Position numbers and translations under genes: made by a program. A stretch of DNA of 64,000 bases from Verrucomicrobiaceae bacterium UBA7681 (GTDB lineage Bacteria; Verrucomicrobiota; Verrucomicrobiia; Verrucomicrobiales; Verrucomicrobiaceae): assembly GCA_002482965.1 (NCBI GenBank), contig DLGZ01000048.1:355156-419155 (forward strand), read 5' to 3'. Below are positions 46,027-54,228 of the stretch, in pieces. The notes under the pieces were generated by a model. The model made no database searches, had not been told where the DNA came from, and saw only the letters and a list, made by a program, of their open reading frames with translations. Numbering within the stretch: the first letter of the stretch is position 1; each line of letters begins with the position of its first letter.

Positions 46027-46122
46027 GGAGGTTGAGATGCTGAAGGGACACGCGGAGGCATGGGTGCATGCGGAGTGCTGCGGACTGGAAGTCCGCGCTC
46101 CGGGTCGCTTTGAACTGCGGAG
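46027..46122 (+). repeat. Dispersed repeat B, copy 1
   Basis: About 95 bp containing TGAGATGCTG, GCATGCGGAGTGCTGCGG and the hairpin GCGGACT GGA AGTCCGC (46080-46096), then GCTCCGGGTC. It matches 50923-51017 with near identity over the central 45 bp. Confidence 0.7.
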
Positions 46123-46128
46123 CTCCAT

Positions 46129-46168
46129 TCCGGGATGGGCGTTCTTGACCGAAGGGCATGTGTTCATG
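46129..46168 (+). repeat. Short direct repeat D, copy 2
   Basis: Second copy of the 45872-45910 unit (GGGATGGGCGTTCTTGACCG, then GGGCATGTGTTCATGG), separated from copy 1 by about 220 bp. Confidence 0.55.
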
Positions 46169-46172
46169 GCGG

Positions 46173-47834
46173 CTAGTGGTTCCAGGAAAACTCGGTGGCG
46201 TTCATGAGCGTCCAGTAGAGATCGGACATCGCGATGCTGCGCGAGCCTCTGCTCTTGGAGGTGGCCAGCAGGCTGGTGAAGTGGGTCTGCTCTGCCGGTG
46301 TGGGACGACGTGTGAAGATGGAAAGGTAGGCGGCTTCCACGGCGGTGGCATTGTCAGGGGACAGCATGCCGATGCGGGTGCTGGCGTTGATGAGGGGATT
46401 GTTGCTGGTGTTGGAGGTGATCATGTTGCCGTTCATCAGCAGCAGGCGCTGAGGGATGGTGCCACCGGCATCGTCAAAGGTGTCTTCTCCAGAGTCACCG
46501 TAGCGCTTCACGAAGTTGTTCACGTCAATGTCGCGCTTGATGCGGAAGAGGACGTGGGTCTCGGCGTCGATGGTGCTGAGGGAGGCGGCCTGGATGACGC
46601 TGCCGGCCATCTGCTCGGGGCGCAGGCGTGTCACCGGAAATGCTGCCCAGGCATTTTCTGCGGCCAGAGTCACTGGATAGTCAGGGTCACTGGACTGGCT
46701 CGACATCTGAAAGGCTTGCGTGCCGACGATCACGCGTATCAGGCGCTGCATGTCATAACCATGGGAAAGAAAATCATCTGCCAGCAGCTCCATGCCGGCA
46801 GGAAAGGGTCCATCGAGGGGGATTTCATCCACGGGCGCGATCAGGGGACGATTGAAGAGGAGTGCCCACATGCGGTTTACCATGGCACGCGCAAATGCCT
46901 TGTTCTCCTTCGCTGTCACCCAGGCGGCTAGCTTGGCACGCGGTGTGCCTGTTGCTGGCAGCAACTCCGACTTCCAGGGCACTTTGGCAGGAACCTTTTC
47001 TTCCTCCATCTTGCCCAGATAGCGGATCTTGTAGTTCTGCTTGGGATCATCGCGCAGGCCGTTCAAAGTAAAGTCTGCCTGGCCGAAGAAGGCGGCGAGC
47101 TGATGGAAATCTGACTGCTTCCAGGTGCTGCCGAGCTTGCCGTCGTGGCACTGGACGCAATCGATGCGCACGCCGAGAAAGGCACGGCTGACTTTGGCGG
47201 CGAGTTTCACCTCGTCAGGGCCCTTTTTGTTCATCTGGTTTGTCACCGTGACGAAGTTCACTTCCGGATTGGTGGTCCAGACACCGTTGGAATCGATCAA
47301 GGCGCGGGCGACTTGGTCATAGGGGCGGTTTTGCTGAATCGCATCGCTCAGCCAGTCAACCAGCCGCCTGCGACGGTAAATAAGGAAGGGACCGTTTTCG
47401 ATGCCCACATAGACACGGGCCAGCCGCTCCGCGAGATAGTCGCTGGTGCGGCGGTCTGACAGCAGGTGGGACAGCCACCACTGCGGAACGTCCGCTCTTT
47501 GCATCGACTCCAGCATGCGGATCTCCTGCAAGGAGGGAATGCTGCCGGTGAGCGCGAGGGAGAGACGGCGGACGAGGGTGAGGTCATCGGTTTTCGCGGT
47601 GGGCTGAAGCTGCTGCTGCGCCCATGTTTTAGCGAAGTCTGCATCTACCGCCTGCGCTGTCCGCTGAATGTCCACCAACTGCGCTTGCGGCAGCCCGGGG
47701 TCGCTTTTCAGCTGAGCCACCGGGGGGGACAGCAGTTCAGCCACCCCGTAAAACGCCCCAACTGTCAGCGCGCCGAGAATGGCCGCATTGCGCAGCCAGA
47801 GCAGCCAGTTTGAGGAGGGAGTGGCGGAGTTCAT
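46173..47834 (-). CDS. DUF1549/DUF1553 protein with TM anchor and no PSCyt1 domain
   Basis: 553 aa from the ATG at 47834; an ATG at 47849 (MQHLV) is an alternative, and the longest frame runs through the divergent gene's promoter. One N-terminal TM (about 10-32, WLRNAAILGALTVGAFYGVA) replaces a cleaved signal. The N-terminal CxxCH domain seen in the other two copies is absent. DUF1549 keeps VRRLSLALTGSIPSLQEIRM and CVQCHDGKLGSTWKQSDFHQ; DUF1553 has FARAMVNRMWALLFNRPLI, RLRPEQMAGSVIQAASL and TIPQRLLLMNGNMI. It is a membrane-tethered short variant, probably partnered with the DUF1501 protein at 44.0-45.3 kb. Confidence 0.88.
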   Translation of the reverse strand: MNSATPSSNWLLWLRNAAILGALTVGAFYGVAELLSPPVAQLKSDPGLPQAQLVDIQRTAQAVDADFAKTWAQQQLQPTAKTDDLTLVRRLSLALTGSIPSLQEIRMLESMQRADVPQWWLSHLLSDRRTSDYLAERLARVYVGIENGPFLIYRRRRLVDWLSDAIQQNRPYDQVARALIDSNGVWTTNPEVNFVTVTNQMNKKGPDEVKLAAKVSRAFLGVRIDCVQCHDGKLGSTWKQSDFHQLAAFFGQADFTLNGLRDDPKQNYKIRYLGKMEEEKVPAKVPWKSELLPATGTPRAKLAAWVTAKENKAFARAMVNRMWALLFNRPLIAPVDEIPLDGPFPAGMELLADDFLSHGYDMQRLIRVIVGTQAFQMSSQSSDPDYPVTLAAENAWAAFPVTRLRPEQMAGSVIQAASLSTIDAETHVLFRIKRDIDVNNFVKRYGDSGEDTFDDAGGTIPQRLLLMNGNMITSNTSNNPLINASTRIGMLSPDNATAVEAAYLSIFTRRPTPAEQTHFTSLLATSKSRGSRSIAMSDLYWTLMNATEFSWNH

Positions 47835-47941
47835 GACGAGATGCTGCATTCGAGCCGGTTTGTAACACGCGGACCAAGCATTGGTTTCCTTAGAATCTTT
47901 GCAACCATCAGATAAATGCAGACTTTCATACGCTTTCCCGC

Positions 47942-49234
47942 ATGTCTGAACTTTCTCCTTTGTCCGTTCCCCAGCCCCCTGCCCTGCCTGTTCAGAGCGA
48001 GGCAGCAGTGGAATCTCAGGCACTGCCCCTCTGTGCACTGGATCCGATCCGACCAGACCGCCTAAAGGCGGAACTACAAAACACGCCCACAGTGATGCCA
48101 CATCCTAGCCCGTGCCCCACGGGATCCATGGTGGAGCGGCGGGGTTTTTTCCGCAAGCTTGCTTCGGGGCTCGACTGGCTGTTTGGATTCGCTGCGTTGC
48201 TTGTTTTGCTGGCTGCGTGTTCGGTCATCCCGGTCTTGAATTTTCTCAGTCTGGGTTACCTGCTGAATGTGAGTGGTACGATTGCCCGCACGGGGCGGTT
48301 TCGGGATGGCTTCATTGGCGTGCGCAAAGCCGCCGTGCTGGGCAGCATCGCGGCGGGCATTTGGATCGTTGTGTGGCCAGCACGCCTGCTGTCCGATTTT
48401 TGGCGTGATGCCGAACTCATCTCTCCTGGCAGTGGGATGGCGAAGGCGTGGCATGCGGGGCTGATCGTCGTGATCGTCCTCACGCTTGCACACATTGTGT
48501 GGGCCTGCCTGCGCGGTGGGAAGCTGCGGCACTTTCTGTGGCCGCAACCGCTGCGCTTGTGGCGCTGGCTGCGCACACCAGAGAAGTTCGGCAACCTCCA
48601 GAGCAGTATCACCGACTACGTCATGGGCCTGCGGCTGCCGTTTTATTTCTGGATCGGCCTGCGTGGGTTTGTGGGAGCGTTGGTGTGGCTGATTGTGCCT
48701 GTGGGCATTCTGCTTGCCGCCACGCGCCTGCCGGTGGGCGGTTCGATTCTGCTCTCGCTGCTGGGCGGGCTGCTGCTGCTACTCGTGGCGATTCATCTGC
48801 CGTTTTTACAGGCGCACTTCGCGCAGACGGACCGGTTCAGCGCCCTGTTTGAGCTGCGTGAGGTTCGGCGGTTGTTTCTGCGTGCGCCGCTGGCGTTTTG
48901 GTTTGCGCTCATCATAACGCTGCTGTTTGCGGTGCCGCTGTATTTGCTGAAGATCGAGATGACGCCGCGTGAACTGGCGTGGCTGCCGAGCCTGCTGTTT
49001 GTGATCTTTATCTTTCCGGCGCGCATTCTTACCGGCTGGGCGATGAGCCGGGCCACTCGGCATGAGCAGCCGCGGCATTGGTTCCCGCGGTGGGTGGCGA
49101 GGCTGGGCATCCTGCCGGTGGCGCTGGCGTATACGCTGGTGGTGTATTTTACGCCGTATCTCTCATGGAATGGCACGTGGAGTTTGCTGGAGCAGCATGC
49201 GTTTCTGGTGCCTGCGCCGCTGATGGCGCTGTGA
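47942..49234 (+). CDS. Hypothetical multi-TM membrane protein
   Basis: 430 aa. A Pro-rich cytoplasmic leader (residues about 1-65) is followed by about eight TM segments: LFGFAALLVLLAACSVIPVL, SIAAGIWIVVWPARLL, AGLIVVIVLTLAHIVWAC, IGLRGFVGALVWLIVPVGIL, SLLGGLLLLLVAIHLPFL and others near 345 and 395. The VPVLNFLSLGYLLNVSGTIA block recurs in unnamed planctomycete and verrucomicrobial proteins. No catalytic motif was seen. A dispersed hairpin repeat is embedded in the leader coding sequence (48058-48083). Confidence 0.75.
   Translation: MSELSPLSVPQPPALPVQSEAAVESQALPLCALDPIRPDRLKAELQNTPTVMPHPSPCPTGSMVERRGFFRKLASGLDWLFGFAALLVLLAACSVIPVLNFLSLGYLLNVSGTIARTGRFRDGFIGVRKAAVLGSIAAGIWIVVWPARLLSDFWRDAELISPGSGMAKAWHAGLIVVIVLTLAHIVWACLRGGKLRHFLWPQPLRLWRWLRTPEKFGNLQSSITDYVMGLRLPFYFWIGLRGFVGALVWLIVPVGILLAATRLPVGGSILLSLLGGLLLLLVAIHLPFLQAHFAQTDRFSALFELREVRRLFLRAPLAFWFALIITLLFAVPLYLLKIEMTPRELAWLPSLLFVIFIFPARILTGWAMSRATRHEQPRHWFPRWVARLGILPVALAYTLVVYFTPYLSWNGTWSLLEQHAFLVPAPLMAL
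48058..48083 (+). repeat. Hairpin repeat inside coding sequence, copy 1
   Basis: CCGCC TAAA GGCGG followed by AACTACAAAACA, read in frame in the poorly conserved leader of the membrane protein. It has the same design as 52951-52976: 5-bp stem, 4-nt loop, then RACTACAAAACA. Confidence 0.65.
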
Positions 49235-49303
49235 TGGAGCAGCGAGGGGAGGAATAGATTGATGGAAGTGTGGACGCGGCGAGTGCGCGGCGGGATTCAA
49301 TTC

Positions 49304-49440
49304 AAACGCTGCTAGCGAGCACGGGGTGTGGCGATGTGCTGGGTTTGCTTCCCGATCGTGTATTGCCATACCCAGGGTCGCCTCGCTGAGGCTCGGCTGA
49401 CCCTGGGCTTAATTACGGAAGGCCGTTGGCCTTCAAGGCA
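49304..49440 (+). repeat. Structured dispersed repeat R, copy 3
   Basis: Stem 1 CCCAGGGTC / GACCCTGGG with inner CCTC GCT GAGG; stem 2 AAGGCC GTT GGCCTT (49419-49433). Stem 2 differs in sequence from copies 1, 2, 4 and 5 yet remains fully paired. Confidence 0.8.
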
Positions 49441-49697
49441 GGGTTTATGGAAAGGTGTGTGCAGTCCACTCCACGCTGTGACCGCTTACTTTTAGGGGGC
49501 AGTGCTTTTTCGGAAAGAGCTGCGTTCTTGTCTCCCGAAGTGTTTGGAAGCGGCGGCTATGACTGGCTGACGCTTGCTAGGGTTTCGTGTAAGCGAGTGG
49601 CTGACCGGCATGCGAAGGGCTACCGGCTGCCGCACTCGAGTATTTCCTGGCATGCGCGTGGCGCAGAGCACGTCGAAAGCGGTAGCTGCGTTTCCCC

Positions 49698-49722
49698 CTT
49701 CGCTAAAGCTACGGAGGACAAG
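49698..49722 (+). repeat. CTTCGCTAAAGCTACG repeat, copy 1
   Basis: CTTCGCTAAAGCTACGGAGG, then ACAAG. It matches 63095-63119 inside the 544-bp element. It is a small palindromic-looking dispersed element (GCTAAAGC core), translated as AKATED in spurious frames. Confidence 0.55.
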
Positions 49723-49879
49723 CTGTTCCTCACTTCGCAACCGCAGTCCATATCGGAGGCATTCTCAAAGGGTGCGATGGCTCCACGCGGAAATGAGATT
49801 TTGTGAGTCGCTATAAAAGTGTGGCGGAGGTGAATCTGGGCTTGTCGGGGATGCGGCATGCGCCATTCGTCATGCCCCG

Positions 49880-50647
49880 ATGACCTGGCTTACTGACCAT
49901 ACGCTCCTGCCCGCTGATGTCTGGTCGCTCGTGCTCGCGGCTCTGGGGGCCATGTGCATCGGGATGTCGAAGGCGGGACTGGCGGGGACTTCGACGCTGA
50001 ATGTGGTTTTGATGGCGCAGATTTTTGGGGCGAAGCAGTCGGTGGGGGTGATTTTGCCGATGCTGATTGCGGCGGACTTCATGGGCTTCCTCATCAACCG
50101 CAAGGGTGGGAGCTGGCGGCGCATTGTGCCGATGGTGCCGCCGGCGATTGCGGGGGTGGTGGTGGGGTGGCTGCTGCTGGGCAAATTCGACAACTCGATG
50201 GCTCGGGTGGTGATCGGCTGGATCATTATTTTGCTGCTGATCTTTAACTGGGTGCTGAACAAGCGGCGGCAGGATTTCGTGGCGCTCACGGAGCACAAGG
50301 TCTTCGCCTGGGGGATGGGCTTTCTGGCGGGAGTGGTGACGATGCTGGCCAATGCGGCGGGGCCGGTGATGACGGTTTATCTGCTGGCGCAGCACTTGGA
50401 GAAGAAGGAGTACCTGGGGGTGTTCAGCCGTTTCTTCCTGTTTATTAATTTATTCAAAGTGCCGTTCAGCACGGATCTGGGGATCATCAATCCGAGGTCG
50501 CTGATGACGAACCTGACGCTGATGCCGTGTGTGGTGCTGGGGGTGCTGATTGGCTGGTGGATTTTGAAGAGACTGCCGCAGAAGGTGTTTGAGAATGTTC
50601 TGTTCTGGCTCACGGCGTTTGCGGCGGTGTGGTTGATTCGGGGGTGA
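49880..50647 (+). CDS. TauE/SafE family sulfite exporter-like permease
   Basis: 255 aa, about eight hydrophobic segments. It starts with a TM segment followed by GAMCIGMSKAGLAGTSTLNV, the family's first conserved repeat, and later has GFLAGVVTMLANAAGPVMTV, the second repeat. TauE/SafE proteins export sulfite, sulfoacetate or related small anions; substrate here is unknown. The stop is followed by R copy 4 after about 78 bp. Confidence 0.9.
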   Translation: MTWLTDHTLLPADVWSLVLAALGAMCIGMSKAGLAGTSTLNVVLMAQIFGAKQSVGVILPMLIAADFMGFLINRKGGSWRRIVPMVPPAIAGVVVGWLLLGKFDNSMARVVIGWIIILLLIFNWVLNKRRQDFVALTEHKVFAWGMGFLAGVVTMLANAAGPVMTVYLLAQHLEKKEYLGVFSRFFLFINLFKVPFSTDLGIINPRSLMTNLTLMPCVVLGVLIGWWILKRLPQKVFENVLFWLTAFAAVWLIRG

Positions 50648-50724
50648 GGAATGGGGAGCGGATGGGCAGTGATCGGGAGGTTTGGGAGAGAGCGGCACGG
50701 CTTGGGTGCTGCGGGGCGTGTTGA

Positions 50725-50856
50725 AGACGCTGCTGGTAGGTGCTGGGTGCGACGGGGTGCTGGGTTTGCTTCCTGGTCGTTTGATTCTAACCCAGGGTCG
50801 CCTCGCCAAGGCTCGGTTGACCCTGGGCTCAATTACGCAGCTCCGTTGGAGCTGGC
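50725..50856 (+). repeat. Structured dispersed repeat R, copy 4
   Basis: Stem 1 CCCAGGGTC / GACCCTGGG; inner loop altered to CCTCGCCAAGG; stem 2 AGCTCC GTT GGAGCT (50839-50853), a third paired variant. Confidence 0.8.
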
Positions 50857-50922
50857 GTGTGGCGGAGTGAAGTGGCGAAAGACGGCTTCGGTGAGACACG
50901 GAAGTGCAGCAAGACGACACGC

Positions 50923-51017
50923 TGGAGGCTGAGATGCTGGAGAGTCGTGCGGAGACAGGGGGGCATGCGGAGTGCTGCGGACTGGAAGTCCGCGCTCCGG
51001 GTCCCTTTGGCCTGCGG
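50923..51017 (+). repeat. Dispersed repeat B, copy 2
   Basis: Second copy of B, with TGAGATGCTG, GCATGCGGAGTGCTGCGG, hairpin GCGGACT GGA AGTCCGC (50977-50993) and GCTCCGGGTC. It lies 67 bp after R4, whereas B1 lies about 170 bp after R2. Confidence 0.7.
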
Positions 51018-51123
51018 CGGTCAATTCTGCGATGACGCTTCTTACCCGAGTGGCCCTTCACGCCCTTATTTTATTATTGGAGTATGTTGTCAGATTATCA
51101 GTCCGCAATACGCTTCGGTTCCC

Positions 51124-53952
51124 ATGAAGTCCGTACTGCTTGCCCTTGTTTTTTCGTCGTTTGCCGCTGCTGCGGAGTTTCCTGCGCTGTACAACAGTGA
51201 TCCGGGGAATCCGCAGCCGACGCCGGCCAAGGAGGCGTTGAAGATGCTGAAGCTGCCGAAGGGTTTCAAGGCGACGCTATTTGCGGCGGAGCCGGATGTG
51301 CAGAACCCGATCGGGCTGGCGTGGGATGCCCGGGGGCGCATGTGGGTGGCGGAGAACTACACGTATGCGGAGCGTGCGAAGAGGTTTGATCTGGGACTGA
51401 AGGACCGGGTCATCATTCTCGAAGACAAGGACTGGGATGGCGTGGCGGAGACGCGCAAGGTCTTCACGGAGGATGTGCAGATGCTGACGAGCGTGGAGGT
51501 GGGCCGAGATGGGGTGTGGCTGATGTGTCCGCCGCAGGTTTTGTTTATTCCTGACCGTAACCATGATGATATTCCGGATGGTGAGCCGGAGGTGGTGATT
51601 GATGGCTTCACGGTGGCGAAGGACAACTACCATAACTTTGCCAATGGGCTGCGCTTTGGGCCCGATGGCTGGCTGTATGGGCGCTGCGGACATTCCTGCC
51701 CGGGCATGCTGGGACTTCCCGGCACGCCGGAGGCGCAGCGCATTCCGATGAAGGGCGGCATCTGGCGCTACCACCCCGAGAAGAAGATTGTGGAAGTGCT
51801 GACGCACGGTACCACGAACCCGTGGGGGCATGACTGGGATGCGAATGGTGAGATGTTTTTCATCAACACGGTGACGGGCCATCTGTGGCATCTGATGCAG
51901 GGCGCGCATCTGATGGACTCCAGCAAGGAGAATCCGTTTGTGTATGAGAAGCTGGATACCATCGCGGACCACTATCACTACGACCGCAGCGGGAGCTGGA
52001 CGGCATCGCGTGATGGGAAGGCGAACAGCCTGGGCGGTGGGCATGCACACATTGGGATGATGATTTATCAGGCGGAGCAGTGGCCGGTGGAATATCGCAA
52101 CAAGCTCTTCACGCTGAACATGCACGGCCGTAGGGCCAATGTGGAGCGGCTGGAGAGGAATGGCAGCGGCTATGTGGGCAAGCATGAGCCGGATGTGTTT
52201 CTGAGTGATGATCCGTGGTTTCGTGGCATTGAAATCACCACGGGGCCGGATGGCAGTGGCTTCATTCTGGACTGGAGCGACACGGGGGAGTGCCATGACT
52301 CGACGGGGGTGCATCGCACGAGCGGGAGGATTTTCCGCGTCAGCTACGGTGACGCGAAGAAGCCGGAGGTGCCGTTTGCGTGGCGGAAGGCATGGCCGAA
52401 GGCGGATCTGAATGCGGCGGATGAACATGCGCGAGCTTTGGCGATTCGTGAGCTGACGCAATTTTCGCCGATTGATGCGATTACGGGGCCGATGGCACAT
52501 TCGGTGTATCCTGAGCTGGGTTTTGATGCGGTCAAAATGGCGAAGGATGACAAGTCGTCTTTTGTGCGCCTGACGCTGGCCTCGACGTTGCAGCGCATGC
52601 CGGTGGACAAGCGTGCGGAACTGGGTGCGGCGCTGCTGGCGCATGCAGAAGATGCGAATGATCCGTTTTTGCCTTACCTCGTGTGGTATGGGATCAGCCC
52701 GCTGGCGAAGGAGGATCCGACAGCGCTGGTGAGGCTGGCGAAAGACTGCACGTGGCCGAAGACTTTGCGGTGGATGGCGCGGAGTCTGGCGACGCAGCCG
52801 GAGGCGCTGACTGCGCTGCTGACGCAGGCGAGGGCTGAGCAGACGGAGTTTATTCTTGAGGGGATGGCGGATGCTTTTAAGGGGATCCGGAAGGCGGTGA
52901 AGCCGGAGAGCTGGGATGGTTTTGTGGCGAGGGCGGGTGCCGGACCGGAGCCGGCTATAGCCGGGACTACAAAACATGTTACAGCCGCGAACACACAACA
53001 GATGGTTCAGGAATTGAGTATTCTTTTTGGTGATGGGCGGGCGCTGGATGATGTGAAGAAGATGGCGCTGGATGAGAAGGCGGATCTGTCTGCGCGAGAG
53101 TCGGCGCTGAAGACGCTGATCGACAACCGGCCGGATGATCTGCGGGCGATTTGTACGCAGTTGCTGGAAGTGCGCGGAATGAACATCGTGGCGGTGCGGG
53201 GGCTTGCGCTGTTCAGTGATCCTGAAATTGGGCAGAAGCTGGCGGGCAGTTATCGCAAATTTTCTCCGGCGGAACGCCCGACGGTGATTGATACGCTGGT
53301 GTCGCGGCCTGCTTTCGCGAAGGCGCTGCTGAAGGACATGGCGGCGGGCAAGATCCCACGGGCTGACTTGAGCGCCTTCCATGCGCGGCAGATCAATGCT
53401 TTCAATGATGAGGCGCTGACCAAGCAACTGGTGGAGGTGTGGGGCGAGCTGCGTGAGTCTGCGGCGGATAAAAAAGAGCTGATCGAAAAGGTGAAGAAGC
53501 AGCTCACGCCTGCGACGCTGGCCAAGGCGAATCTGAGCCAGGGGCGAGTGCTCTTCACGGCGGTGTGCGGAGCCTGCCACACGATGTATGGGCAGGGTGG
53601 CAAGATCGGGCCGGATTTGACCGGGTCAGGGCGAGCCAACCTGGACTACCTGCTGGAAAACATTGCTGATCCGAGCGGGGTGGTGAGCGCGGACTTCCGC
53701 ATGAGCGTGCTGACGCACAAGGACGGACGGGTGCTGAGCGGTGTGGTTACTGAGTCGAATTCACGCACGATCACGCTGCGAACGATGACGGAAACGCTGA
53801 CGCTGGACAAGGCGGACATCGTGAAACAGGTGACATCGCCGATGTCGATGATGCCGGAGGGTTTGCTGCTGGCGTTTGGACCGGAACAGGTGCGTGATCT
53901 CATTGCCTATTTGATGCATCCGGTGCAAGTTCCGCTGCCCAAAGCCCCATGA
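51124..53952 (+). CDS. PVC-type haem-binding dehydrogenase (propeller + HEAT-like + cytochrome c)
   Basis: 942 aa from the ATG at 51124 (MKSVLLALVFSSFAAAA signal). The frame reaches back to 50857, but that part runs through repeat B. Residues about 35-420 are a sugar-dehydrogenase-like beta propeller (GLAWDARGRMWVAENYTYAE, NGLRFGPDGWLYGRCGHSC, HDWDANGEMFFINTVTGHLW). A helical HEAT-like region follows, and the C-terminus is a cytochrome c domain with CGACHTMYGQGGKIGPDLTG (Cys815) and a final SPMSMMPEGLL Met-ligand segment. This is the standard membrane-bound dehydrogenase architecture of PVC genomes, assumed to oxidise a sugar or alcohol outside the cytoplasm. The stop overlaps a 68-aa gene as ATGA. 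Confidence 0.9.
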   Translation: MKSVLLALVFSSFAAAAEFPALYNSDPGNPQPTPAKEALKMLKLPKGFKATLFAAEPDVQNPIGLAWDARGRMWVAENYTYAERAKRFDLGLKDRVIILEDKDWDGVAETRKVFTEDVQMLTSVEVGRDGVWLMCPPQVLFIPDRNHDDIPDGEPEVVIDGFTVAKDNYHNFANGLRFGPDGWLYGRCGHSCPGMLGLPGTPEAQRIPMKGGIWRYHPEKKIVEVLTHGTTNPWGHDWDANGEMFFINTVTGHLWHLMQGAHLMDSSKENPFVYEKLDTIADHYHYDRSGSWTASRDGKANSLGGGHAHIGMMIYQAEQWPVEYRNKLFTLNMHGRRANVERLERNGSGYVGKHEPDVFLSDDPWFRGIEITTGPDGSGFILDWSDTGECHDSTGVHRTSGRIFRVSYGDAKKPEVPFAWRKAWPKADLNAADEHARALAIRELTQFSPIDAITGPMAHSVYPELGFDAVKMAKDDKSSFVRLTLASTLQRMPVDKRAELGAALLAHAEDANDPFLPYLVWYGISPLAKEDPTALVRLAKDCTWPKTLRWMARSLATQPEALTALLTQARAEQTEFILEGMADAFKGIRKAVKPESWDGFVARAGAGPEPAIAGTTKHVTAANTQQMVQELSILFGDGRALDDVKKMALDEKADLSARESALKTLIDNRPDDLRAICTQLLEVRGMNIVAVRGLALFSDPEIGQKLAGSYRKFSPAERPTVIDTLVSRPAFAKALLKDMAAGKIPRADLSAFHARQINAFNDEALTKQLVEVWGELRESAADKKELIEKVKKQLTPATLAKANLSQGRVLFTAVCGACHTMYGQGGKIGPDLTGSGRANLDYLLENIADPSGVVSADFRMSVLTHKDGRVLSGVVTESNSRTITLRTMTETLTLDKADIVKQVTSPMSMMPEGLLLAFGPEQVRDLIAYLMHPVQVPLPKAP
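52951..52976 (+). repeat. Hairpin repeat inside coding sequence, copy 2
   Basis: CCGGC TATA GCCGG followed by GACTACAAAACA, in frame inside the HEAT-like linker of the dehydrogenase (encodes EPAIAGTTKH). Same design as 48058-48083. Confidence 0.65.
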
Positions 53953-54155
53953 GCACCTCTCCCAATCGCAAATTTCAATTCGGCCCGGGATGGCTGCTGT
54001 TCTTCGGCATGATTGCACTCCTGCTTTTCAACAAGAACAGCCGTGACGTCTTCAAGACGCTGAAGGAGCGGGTGAAAGTGCAGGCGCAGCGAATGCAAAC
54101 TGAGGCGGATGGGCTGAAGACGGCTCTGGAAAAGGGACGGCAGGAGGAGAAGTGA
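53949..54155 (+). CDS. Small single-TM protein (68 aa)
   Basis: Overlaps the dehydrogenase stop as ATGA, which supports the start. A hydrophobic segment (FGPGWLLFFGMIALLLF, about residues 11-27) is followed by a charged helical tail (DVFKTLKERVKVQAQRMQTE) that looks like a coiled coil. No family recognised; the coupling suggests a membrane-side accessory of the haem dehydrogenase. Confidence 0.65.
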   Translation: MSTSPNRKFQFGPGWLLFFGMIALLLFNKNSRDVFKTLKERVKVQAQRMQTEADGLKTALEKGRQEEK

Positions 54156-54228
54156 TATCCTCCATTGGGGGGGTAATTTAAACCAAACTTTGTTTGGCAG
54201 CGGGGTCTTCGACTGCTGTATTTCCTCA

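Larger units (their letters stand above)
45324..46172. other. Repeat-rich intergenic region (849 bp)
   Basis: Between two minus-strand genes that are normally adjacent in PVC genomes. It holds copies of dispersed elements in this order: R1 (45383-45505), C1 (45556-45643), R2 (45724-45855), D1 (45872-45910), B1 (46027-46122) and D2 (46129-46168). Open frames here (267 aa on minus, others on plus) read through the repeats, have no recognisable family and recur in shape at other repeat sites, so I treat them as non-coding. Confidence 0.75.
49235..49879. other. Repeat-containing intergenic region (645 bp)
   Basis: Between the multi-TM gene and the TauE/SafE gene, both on plus. Holds R copy 3 (49304-49440) and a CTTCGCTAAAGCTACG element (49698-49713) also found at 63095-63110. 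Near 49787-49805 there may be an inverted fragment of repeat C. Open frames (126 aa on plus, others) show no family and are treated as non-coding. Confidence 0.7.
50648..51123. other. Repeat-containing intergenic region (476 bp)
   Basis: Upstream of the 942-aa dehydrogenase. Contains R copy 4 (50725-50856) and B copy 2 (50923-51017). An AT-rich stretch (51067-51100, TTATTTTATTATTGGAG) may contain the promoter of the next gene, but no good -35/-10 pair was found. Confidence 0.65.

Noticed and set aside
45364..46167. 267-aa minus frame in the repeat region
   Set aside because: Reads through repeats R, C, B and D; its segments recur at other repeat sites as different frames; no signal or family.
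51277..53580. 767-aa open frame on minus
   Set aside because: Exactly antisense to the PVC haem dehydrogenase; Arg/His-rich composition with no family, typical of a shadow frame in GC-rich coding DNA.
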